From NCBI GenBank assembly GCA_934045075.1, contig OW203740.1:16132944-16196943 (forward strand): 64,000 nucleotides of DNA, in the 5' to 3' direction. The notes under the pieces are model-generated. The model was not told where the DNA came from, made no database searches, and saw nothing but the letters and a program-made list of their open reading frames with translations. The stretch comes from Yponomeuta sedellus. Lineage: Eukaryota > Arthropoda > Insecta > Lepidoptera > Yponomeutidae. The position numbers and the translations under genes are program-made. Positions 53,750 through 64,000 of this stretch are shown piece after piece; position 1 is the first letter of the stretch; each line of letters starts with the position of its first letter.

Positions 53750-55005
53750 TGTCTTTTTTTCTCTGGCTATGCAATATAGTTCTCTCTATCCAGCAGACAT
53801 CTCTCTCAAGGCGTATTTCAACACGGCAGCGAGATGAGATCCGGTTTATTTGCAGCGATATTGTGTGGACACAATACTCGAGGATGCGACGCGACGCTAA
53901 TACCGCAAAGCGGCGGATCATGCCGCTTGTCTGCCGCGCCTCGCGACACTCGAGCGCGAGTCTGCAAGCGGCTTAAGGTTAACTCCCACTGAGTGCGCGC
54001 AGTAGCCGGAGGAGCTAGCGACTGCGTCTGCTTTGAGGCAGCACGCAGCGTTTATTGCCATTTTGATTCTTATACGGAGAAGAAGAAAAAACATTTATTA
54101 TGCCCAGTACACAAGCCACAATAACAAAACAAACTTTTCAACACACTTGCTCATAAAGTGGCTCTATGGTCACCGCAATTAGGCACAGAATGACACCCAT
54201 AATCAAACTCTGTCTTTTTCATTGCTATAACTTATTAGTGAAATATAGATTTTTTTCATTTTATTGGTTGAGTTGTTAAAAGTTTTTATTTAAAAAAAAA
54301 TATCGTGTTCAATAGAACAAATAAATTAATGTTCCTATTGCTTGCTCATTTCATGCAACTTCTTATTGAAATAGATAATTTTAATAAATAAAACTTTCAC
54401 TCAAATATAACTTTTGTTTTCTCTGTAATAAAAGAAAACAAGTAATACAGAGAGTATTTTAAAGAGGTTCGAAAGGACATTGACCACTTTCGGCTATGCG
54501 TGAACAGCATGTTCATAATGATACAAAGTAATATATGGTCATTATTAATAAAAACACGAATATTTTTTATATTTTCGGAGTAACCATTTAAACGATAAAA
54601 ACAATAAATTTAATGAGTTTTCTTCCTGTCTTTTTTGCCACTTTCGGCTTTGGTGTTGCCAGTACTAATTATTAATTTACTATCGATTGTGAAATAATTC
54701 ATATCATGATTTATGTTATGTTTCTTTTAGTGTGTTTTGTAAACAATGAGGTGTGTTTTGTAAACAATGCTTTGTGTGGAATGAATAAATAGGCAAAAGT
54801 GTATCAATTAATATCTTCAGCTTCTCACAAACCCCTCACAAACAAATGAAAAGAAATACGACAAGAATCATATCGGAAATCGATTACTTTTTTTCTGGCA
54901 ACAAAAAAAAAGCTGTCAATAGTGTCAATCACAAACTGTTTTGTCATATTTTAAAAACTTTTTGATGTGATTATGTCAGTCACATTTTTTTACTTTTAAA
55001 ACATG
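53750..55005. other. No gene recognised
   Basis: 53830-54050 is CpG-rich (for example CTCGAGGATGCGACGCGACG); 54078-54140 is a LINE-end fragment; the rest is AT-rich. Confidence 0.3.
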
Positions 55006-55011
55006 TACGTA

Positions 55012-55228
55012 CAGTGCGTTCACATTAAAGTGCGTTCACAATGAGAGAATTGGTAGCACTGAGATGTTTACTGTTACCATGTTAAATAAGAAATCATTCC
55101 CATTACTTGGGGAAAATAAAAGGATTGAGGGCTTGTTTTACCATCTTCCGATTAGGTCCAAAAGCTAATTCACATGCTATGTCCTTGTTACCAATTCTCT
55201 CACGCGTCAAGTTAATGTGAACGCACTG
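55012..55228. mobile_element. Tc1/mariner-type MITE, copy 3, with partial end duplication
   Basis: Inverted relative to copies 1 and 2 and flanked by TA. The left end contains GTGCGTTCAC twice (55014 and about 55031), so one end was rewritten. Confidence 0.75.
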
Positions 55229-55459
55229 TACCTAAAAAACTTGAAACTTTTAAAAATGGAGGCCAATGGCGTCTTTCATCTCAACAAGAATGTTGATCCA
55301 GCAAAATATTTTTTTTATTTTTACGTTCAATGGTGACAACAAAGAAAACAAAATTATTTGTTTAAAAATAAATAAGAATTATTGACCAAGTTATCTTTTT
55401 ACTGTTATTCTGTTCAAGTTTAGCCTGATGCTCGAGCAAAATGGTCAATATCCTTTCAC

Positions 55460-55580
55460 TGATGCGGGTAAGTCGCCCATTAGCTCAGTTAGGAGAGCGC
55501 TGGCACGGTTAGCCAGAGGTTGCCGGTTCGAGTCCCGGCATTGTTGGAATATTTAGCCTCTAAATAGGTTTTTAAATAAA
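55460..55580 (+). mobile_element. tRNA-like SINE (family A), 5'-truncated
   Basis: TTAGCTCAGTTAGGAGAGCG and B box GGTTCGAGTCC, with tail TAGCCTCTAAATAGGTTTTT. Confidence 0.72.
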
Positions 55581-55849
55581 AGAAAACTTTAAATTCCCCA
55601 TATTGTACGTGGCAGAATAGGCGCAAATACTATGCGCGGAAAATAAAAAAAAAAATCTCATCCCTTTAGTCTGTGGCCGATCGCAATGCGCGCAATCGCA
55701 ATGCACAATCATGATTACCGTCCTGAGTTACCGTCCTTGGCTCTCTTAAGACCCTATATTACACACTATTACCACAATGTACTACAAAACACATTACTAC
55801 ATAACAGTAAAAAAAGGAAAGAACACTAAAGGCCACGGCGTGTCAATCA

Positions 55850-55995
55850 TTACTAGCTAATACCGCAAACTTTTTCTTGCCATATTAATCAGCCAACGAC
55901 CTACCAAGTAGACACAAAATAATCTTAAAAATCGGTGAAGTGGTTTCGGAGGCGTTCGATAAAAAATTCTGTGACTCGAGTTCTTTATATATTTG
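55850..55995 (-). mobile_element. Helitron-like element fragment
   Basis: ACTAGCTAATACCGCAAACT at the left and GAAGTGGTTTCGGAGGCGTT inside. Confidence 0.45.
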
Positions 55996-56187
55996 ATTGT
56001 TGATACACTACACTTAAAGCTGATGCTTTTTTGATTTATTGCTAAACTTTGTTTTGCGTAAAGAAAACAGTTAAAATATATTTGAAACGAGAAAGTGGTT
56101 AGCGCGCTTCCGAGAACAGCCATGAGGCGCAGCACATTGCTTTTACTTCTAGCATCCCTATCGCTCGCACATTCTCACATAACAAAT

Positions 56188-56302
56188 TTAACATAACATA
56201 ACATTTACATACCGACACATACATTGCTTCTGGCCGCACACTAGGATACCCTGCGTCGTGGGTACCAGAAACTGTGACATCACAAACATGTAAACATCCA
56301 AT
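56188..56302 (-). mobile_element. SINE family E, 5'-truncated
   Basis: (TAACA)n tail then ACATTGCTTCTGGCCGCACA. Confidence 0.65.
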
Positions 56303-56920
56303 TATATATACTCTGTATTACGTACTGGCAGCGACCTCTGGCTGAATACATCACAGCTGACAAGTTTATAATTGTTAATAAACTCAGTATTTTTCAACCA
56401 TGGCATGTGCCGAGATGGAATTTTGGTGTCGTTGATCCCAAGAAAAAAATTGGAGACACGTGACCCTGCGGCGCCAATCCTTTAAAAACTAAGAATTTGC
56501 GAGCGGGACGGACGCACCAATTAAATGCGGTAGAAGTCACGAGCATTCTGCTCCATTTCATTGTAAGCAGCGTTCTATTTAATTGCACAATTTGTATTAA
56601 AGGTTTTCTTCTAAATGCCGCTTCGCACCGCTGCTCTTTCAGTGGGAGTGGATCCTAATTTGAAGAAAGAAGAACGTGGCTGTTGGTTCAAGGATTAAGG
56701 CTGGCTGGGGATTTTGACGGCCATGTTGAGTACCAAATTACCGAGGTTAGGGAAGAATCAGACGGCTCACTCGGTTGAAAAATGGAGTGAACACAAAATG
56801 GAAAAAAAACTTACGTACTGTAATGAATAAGCAAACCTTTTTTACTTCCATGTTACCTTTTATTTTATTTATTTTTACTAATAATATATACATATATCAT
56901 TTATATAGTGATATATATCT
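56303..56920. other. Unique sequence with a family A leader fragment
   Basis: ACTCTGTATTACGTACTGGC (56310) is a family A leader piece. The remaining 500 bases are unique, without recognised exons. Confidence 0.3.
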
Positions 56921-56921
56921 A

Positions 56922-56923
<2 letters not shown>

Positions 56924-56999
<76 letters not shown>

Positions 57000-57018
57000 C
57001 ATATATATATATATATAA
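56924..57018. repeat. (AT)n microsatellite
   Basis: Pure AT repeat to about 56990, then interrupted AT runs. Confidence 0.95.
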
Positions 57019-57027
57019 ATAAATAAA

Positions 57028-57284
57028 ACCAGGTCAAGTGTTGTGTGGAAATTTTATTTTCTTATTTTCTTTATTAGGAAAACCAACCAGTACAACAAAT
57101 TTACATTGGTAATTATACAGAACACTTGAATAACGAATTATAGGTTTCCACAACTTAAATACTTAAATCAAAGAGCAGTCGTTAGGCACTGAAACACAGA
57201 ATTTTGCCCCCAAAAAAATATACATATTATATATATAAATAAGAAAATAAGAAAATAAAATTTCTACACAACACTTGACCTGGT
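57028..57284. repeat. Inverted repeat, 44-bp arms
   Basis: Arm 57028-57071 (ACCAGGTCAAGTGTTGTGTG...) matches the complement of 57241-57284 with one mismatch; a 169-bp interior separates them. MITE-like or a product of inversion. Confidence 0.75.
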
Positions 57285-57299
57285 CCAAAAACTAGGATG

Positions 57300-57430
57300 G
57301 TATGGTATGGTAACCCGGCAAGGACGTCACAAATTGAGGCCACTTATATTAATGTACGGCGACTAGCAGTGGGATTCGAACCCACGACCTCTGTCTAGTT
57401 AGCACCCTGAAGCGCCTTGACTGAAAAGCA
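57300..57430 (-). mobile_element. tRNA-like SINE head, separate family
   Basis: On the minus strand, CAGAGGTCGTGGGTTCGAATCC is a B box region (57370-57392). The preceding TGCTAACTAGA does not form a normal anticodon arm. Confidence 0.5.
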
Positions 57431-57637
57431 TCGACGACGATTCGCTCACAATTTAGTCATAAAAGGCGGGGTTTAAGTACTTAAAACACAGTGCCTATTA
57501 CTGTGTCATCGTAAAATGCGCATAATTAATGTTTTTCATTACGGTAGCCTGCGGTTTTTAATAATAATATTCATTAATAATATTTTTTACGCGCACAAAG
57601 TGATTGTGTTTTTATTTGAATACTAGCTAGCTTCAGC

Positions 57638-57930
57638 GGAGGTAGTCCGCTGGGTAGAGCAATGGACTTGGAAGCAAGAGCCTCAGGTTCGATTCCCCGT
57701 GCGGGTATGTACCAATGACTTTGTTTTATAAGTTATGTAGATTTGTGAAGTTATAATAGCAATACCACTTGCTGCCGTACCCGTGAAGGACAACATCGTG
57801 AGAAAACCTGATTTTCTGATGTTTTCAAATATATCAGCGCTTAAAATACGCGGTGGATTGAGCCCATACTCTCTTTCTGAGAGAAGGGCTGTGCCCTCCA
57901 GTGGAACGTTTATAAGCTATGTAAAAAACT
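57638..57930 (+). mobile_element. SINE family D, full length
   Basis: GGTAGTCCGCTGGGTAGAGC, B box GGTTCGATTCCCC, core GCAATACCACTTGCTGCCGT, and tail ending GTGGAACGTTTATAAGCTAT. Confidence 0.72.
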
Positions 57931-57964
57931 AGCTTTAGATGGGATGAAATTAGATTATTTTTCG

Positions 57965-58326
57965 ATATCAACCCTTCTACGTCCCCACTGCTGGGGCACG
58001 GGTCTCTTCCTGCATCATAGGAAGGTTAGCCCATACTCCACCACGGGGGCCAAGTCCGGATTGGTGGAGGATTGTAAGACAGTGGCGGGCCTTACTATCA
58101 GAAGTTATCAAGCCGCCGATAAGGCCTCTGACATCGCTTAACGACTGTCATTGCATGACAGCCGGCACCAACGGCTTAACGTGCCTTGCAAAGCACGGAA
58201 GCGCTCGGAAAAATGCCACTAGCGGTAGTCACGGGACGGTCACCCATTCTGCACCTGAACCCGCCTGTTGTTGCTTTACTCAAGTGATTGATTCCAATCT
58301 CGGTTCCACTAGGCCACGAGCGCTTC
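57965..58326 (-). mobile_element. 5S-rRNA-derived SINE (family B), full length
   Basis: ATCAACCCTTCTACGTCCCC to AGGCCACGAGCGCTTC; the reversed C box GGGACGGTCACCCATTC is present. Confidence 0.72.
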
Positions 58327-58377
58327 GGATTAGATTACATTAATACTCTTTAATACACACCATTTAATTTAATACAT

Positions 58378-58533
58378 CAGTACAATTCCACCAAGCTGCG
58401 ATCCCCAACCCGCATGCCCAGCGTGGGGATTATGGGCATTACCCCCCAATGATGGCACAACCTTGCGTTATGGCACTCATTAGGGGAGGGCTATGTCCAG
58501 CAGAGGACTAATATAGCCTGAAGAAGAAGAAGA
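58378..58533 (+). mobile_element. SINE family C tail
   Basis: CAGTACAATTCCACCAAGCT to ACTAATATAGCCTGAAGAAG. Confidence 0.65.
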
Positions 58534-58564
58534 CACACCATTTTACATTTTGGGTAGTTACCCA

Positions 58565-58630
58565 ACAATTTCTAACGCGGGCGAAGCCGCAGGTTAGTTA
58601 ACCTGCGGCTTCGCCCGCGTTAGAAATTGT
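58565..58630. repeat. Perfect palindrome, 32-bp arms, 2-bp centre
   Basis: ACAATTTCTAACGCGGGCGA begins the left arm (58565-58596), and the right arm (58599-58630) is its exact complement. GT is the centre. The GCGGGCGAAGCCGC word is typical of Helitron-like ends. Confidence 0.95.
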
Positions 58631-58790
58631 CCCACGTGAACGCACTGCCGAGATGTCAAGTATTCCATGTTTCAATTCAGATCTCCGTCTATTTTCATGT
58701 TAATCCGTTTTCAGCCGTTATCGCGTGATTGAGTAACAAATATCCAAACATCACAACTCACAAACTTTCGAATTTATTATATTATTAGGT
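58631..58790 (-). mobile_element. Helitron-like element fragment
   Basis: CACAACTCACAAACTTTCGA and TTTATTATATTATTAGGTAG form the reversed 5' end. Confidence 0.45.
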
Positions 58791-58794
58791 AGGT

Positions 58795-59255
58795 TATTTT
58801 TCATATAAAGCTTGGGGCCAGTGGACTTATAATATGAGCTTTTTCATTTTTTTTTTAATTAACTGTTTTAAGGCCGCAGTAGCCTATGTAGCCTATTTAA
58901 GGCTGCGGTAGCCTATTTGTGAAATAGGGCATTTTCAAAGTGAAACTCAATTTTTTTATTCGCCATCTGTCTGTAGCTGGCCCGGCGAACTTTGTATCGT
59001 CACAAAATCCGTTTATACGATTCTTGTTACCATGGGAACGTAATAAATAAATATCTTAGAGTTCGGCTTGAATAAAGGTTACGGCAACAATAAAATATCC
59101 CAAATAATTAAAATAAATTCATGGCATGTGTTACTTGTAAGGTAGCTAGTGTTATTTTTTAATTTTTATAGTGAGTTAACATTAACTCCAAGCAGTAAAC
59201 GTCCAATTAAAGCATTCTATGGAATGAATTTATTTGTAACCAAATTTCAATTTGT
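58795..59255. other. No feature recognised
   Basis: AT-rich unique sequence with a small internal duplication (GTAGCCTATTT) near 58880-58920. Confidence 0.3.
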
Positions 59256-59356
59256 TGATGAAGCGAAGGTGATCTGTCGTGGGAAGTGGCACTCCCTGGT
59301 CTCAGCCTACCCCTCTGGGATACAGGGGTGACGTTATGTAAGTATGTATGTATTCA
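59256..59356 (+). mobile_element. SINE-like repeat, family G, short tail
   Basis: GATGAAGCGAAGGTGATCTG and TCTGGGATACAGGGGTGACG, then a few TATG units. Confidence 0.65.
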
Positions 59357-59359
59357 ATT

Positions 59360-60240
59360 TGTCATGGACAGAAAATACATACCTAATACGAGTAGGTATA
59401 ATATAATCGACAGTACTCGATCCCTAATAATTTGATAAGTAAACTTTATTAAGTAAAATGGGTTTCCACGTTTATTTATCTGTCGTGTCAGAACGGTAAC
59501 CAAATATTCTTTGACCGTACCGTAATACCAATAACCGTCTAACAAACTAGCCTTCCCAGCGCAGCTGACTAACCAAATTTTTCATGCCAACACCCGACTT
59601 CAAAGGATCTACTCAAGTACGCGCGAAAATGATACCCCAAACTACAAATTGAACATCAATTAAGTGTGAGTACACGGCCGATATTAACACTTTCTTCGGC
59701 TAGAAACTGGACTTTAGTGGGGTAGTATTAGAGAATATTTTGCATTATTTTTCTTGGCTATACGGTCGATTCTGACACGTGTCTAGGCACGTTTCTCTGT
59801 ACAGTGATATTGCTTTTTTATTTGCTCTAAAGGCCCCTTCAAACTTGTCATCGTGTTTGCGCCGTCCGCCGTTTGCCCATCGGATAGATATATTACGTTT
59901 GAGTGCTGTTCTATTTGGGGAAGTTCTTTTCTAGAGTATGCTCTTTCCCATGGTGGATTAGTTTGGATTTGTGTGTTTGCTTTTCCTTTAATATTGTCGT
60001 ACAATTTTGGCGTTCGGGCGCATAAGAGGGCACTTCGGTAGGACAACCCTTTATAGCAGTACTTTGAGTGAATGTTGAAACACGTAGGTAACAATCTGCT
60101 AAATGATAGTAGCAGTACCTATAACTGCAGTATTTCAGTAGGGGAGCGGGGGGCTAGTGGTGACACGGGTGAGTAGTATAAATAATAATAAATAAAATAA
60201 AAAAGCCTTATATTTCCTATTAGATTTAAAAATAACATTA
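59360..60240. other. No feature recognised
   Basis: Unique AT-rich sequence; short open frames without motifs. Confidence 0.3.
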
Positions 60241-60244
60241 ACCT

Positions 60245-60575
60245 CATTAATAAATAGGTTTTTAAATTTGTTCCTTAGCACGGGTTAGTGCATTAAAAAT
60301 AAAAATAGTATAATCATGTGGGTACAGTGATATCGTTCCGATGTTAAAACCTAACTGCAAAGTAGGTAGTCGGGGCTGTAAGTAATGCAATTTGCTTAAG
60401 TCAGATGTCGCTGCCTGTACGTAATACAGAGAATAGTGTAAAGAGGTTCGAAATTTCACTGATGCCGTGAGTCGCCCATTGGCTCAATTGGTAGAGCGCT
60501 GGCACGGATAGCCAGAGGTTGCGGGTTCAAATCCCGGCATGGGTGAAATTTTTAGCCTCTAAATAGGTTTTTAAA
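60245..60575 (+). mobile_element. Family A SINE: tail joined to a full copy
   Basis: Tail AATAGGTTTTTAAATTTGTT runs through AATAGTATAATCATGTGGGT into a full plus copy with GGCTCAATTGGTAGAGCGC and B box GGGTTCAAATCCC. Confidence 0.72.
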
Positions 60576-60764
60576 CTCGTTAATACACACAAAAATAACA
60601 AAATCACCACAAAAATACATCCATGCATGCAATTATATATTATTACTCATCAGGTTTCGAGTATTTAGTTTTGGGTTGACACTTCTCAGTGAGTCTATGA
60701 CCTAAGTAAGCCAGTACGGCGCCATAAAGCCAGTTAGCGATTATAAGCAGGGGCACCATTTTGC

Positions 60765-60888
60765 TCTTCTTCTTCTTCAGGCTATATTATGCAGTCCACT
60801 GCTGGACATAGCCCTCCCCTAATGAGCGCCATAGCGCCCTGTCTTCAGCTTGCCGCATCCAGCATCTGCCGGCAGTTTTTCGCAGATC
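60765..60888 (-). mobile_element. Family C-type 3' end with different upstream sequence
   Basis: TCTTCTTCTTCAGGCTATAT and CATAGCCCTCCCCTAATGAG match family C. The following GCTTGCCGCATCCAGCATCT is not in the other copies and may be the source LINE's coding end. Confidence 0.55.
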
Positions 60889-60889
60889 G

Positions 60890-61160
60890 CCATTTTGCTC
60901 GTTAACATTAAAATATTATGTTTGTAAAGTTTGATTCTTAATAACTGCAACGACTTTTTGCAATGAGTATATATTAATTTGTGTATCAATATAATTATCA
61001 TCATCAGCCCTTTGATACCCACCGCAGGACACAGGCCTCCCTCATGAATTTCCAAACGTCTAGGGGGGAGAGTCTTTAAAATGCATAGTTGTTCAATAAG
61101 TAGGTAGATTAGACCGGTAGTGGTCGTTTCATTCACACTATCGGTAGTCTGGTAACCAAT
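60890..61160. other. No feature recognised
   Basis: AT-rich spacer before the LINE fragment. Confidence 0.3.
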
Positions 61161-61162
61161 CG

Positions 61163-61320
61163 CATTGCGATAGATAGATAGATAGATAGAATATTCTTTA
61201 TTGCATGTACACCAAGGATTACATAAGAGACTTATAAAATAACAGTACAGTACAAGTGGCGGCCTTATTACTAAAAGTAATTTCTTCCAGACAACCATTG
61301 ACGGAAAAGAAGAAACGGAA
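61163..61320 (-). mobile_element. LINE 3'-end fragment with (GATA)n tail
   Basis: CGATAGATAGATAGATAGAA, TACATAAGAGACTTATAAAA and TCTTCCAGACAACCATTGAC. Confidence 0.6.
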
Positions 61321-61776
61321 ACTGAAATACGGGTAGTAGGCGCAACTAAACAATATTAGATAACATATTATTTTATAGTTGATACACATACATAAACGAT
61401 ACATAAATATGAAATTGATACACATACATAAACGGTACATAAATATGAAATAAATAAAAATAAACATACACAAGGAAAAAAAAAATATAGGACATGAACG
61501 AAAAATATACCTTCATAATACTAGAAAGGGATTTCACAAATACAAATAAAAAAACTTACATTAAGGAAAAATAGTGGTTATGCACTCTGTTTTTAAAAGC
61601 GATGGTATAACTTGTACTTATATCATTCTAATGAAAAACTATGGAAGTATTTGACTCTAGCGCCTGGGGGCCGATTCTCGCCCGTGCAAATTGAAAGCGT
61701 AGACGCAAAATGCTCGAAGGCTTAGACAATTGTCGCATAAAAATAAGATAAGATAGCTCGACTGAGTAAATAATTA
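61321..61776. other. AT-rich spacer with a 2-copy tandem repeat
   Basis: TTGATACACATACATAAACG is repeated about 35 bases apart between 61380 and 61450. Nothing else was recognised. Confidence 0.5.
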
Positions 61777-63752
<1,976 letters not shown>

Positions 63753-63984
63753 TATTCATGGACATATTACACAGATCTCGTTAGCCCTAAAATAAGTACA
63801 ACTAAATGACTTGTGTTATAGGTGCTAACTCGACGATACATTTAATACAAAAAATACATAGATAACATCCAAGACCCGAGACAAACTAGAAAAGTTCGTT
63901 TCCTAGTTGGACCCGGCCGGGGATCGCACCCGAGACCTTCGGTTTTACAGCAGCGTGCCAAACCGCTGCGCCACCGAGGCCGTC
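63753..63984 (-). mobile_element. tRNA-headed SINE (family F) carrying the expanded tail
   Basis: On the minus strand: head GGCCTCGGTGGCGCAGCGGT, B box region GGGTGCGATCCCCGG (one change from the usual GGTTCGATCC), the same body as 26207-26457 and the end TGTCCATGAATATTTATTTA. It then runs straight into the giant array. Confidence 0.85.
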
Positions 63985-64000
63985 AAGGCCGTGTCATTAG

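Overview
The window looks like nuclear DNA of a moth or butterfly. It is AT-rich, has very few exons, and is filled with short interspersed repeats of the lepidopteran kind: several tRNA-like SINE families, a 5S-rRNA-like SINE, Helitron-like elements ending in CTAGT, MITEs with TA, TAA or TTAA target duplications, and LINE 3' ends. It has no bacterial gene organisation. The species cannot be named from the sequence alone.

Three pieces of host gene are supported. (1) 33313-34209 (+) is a complete, intronless forkhead transcription factor of the FoxD class (298 aa), with a full DNA-binding domain and a C-terminal eh1-like Groucho-binding motif. A GC-richer unique promoter/5' UTR region precedes it, and an AT-rich 3' UTR with two Pumilio-type sites follows. 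(2) 28347-28448 (+) is a single 34-codon exon with intact splice sites that reads as part of an M16 metallopeptidase (nardilysin/insulin-degrading-enzyme type). (3) 13150-13213 (-) is a probable first coding exon of a lipid phosphate phosphatase (wunen/PLPP-like), with a good start context and a GTAAGA donor. Further exons of (2) and (3) were not found and may lie outside the window.

Layout: 1-13 kb is probably intron or downstream sequence of the phosphatase-like gene, with scattered SINEs and a PIF/Harbinger-type element at 5913-6323. 13-28 kb holds MITEs, SINEs and, at 27012-28001, a homogeneous 59-bp minisatellite. 28-37 kb holds the M16 exon, FoxD and a GC-rich terminal-inverted-repeat element (36301-36672). 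37-49 kb is mostly repeats. 49-52 kb holds a (TTATA)39 array and a 1.2-kb DNA transposon (50046-51217) with nine GGACTTGTCC-type motifs and the 3' end of an intron-containing gene. 52-61 kb is repeats. 61.8-63.98 kb is a SINE whose tetranucleotide tail has grown to about 2 kb: (TAAA)279, one TGAA, (CGAA)208, (CAAA)4, (TAAA)2.

The genes do not form an operon or an obvious pathway. FoxD is a developmental regulator in repeat-rich DNA, possibly beside or inside an intron of the M16 gene. The most unusual material is in the mobile elements: the expanded SINE tail, a 5S-derived SINE family, a SINE core joined to at least three different 3' tails, a tRNA-like element that recurs with the same tail-to-head junction, and the GGACTTGTCC transposon.
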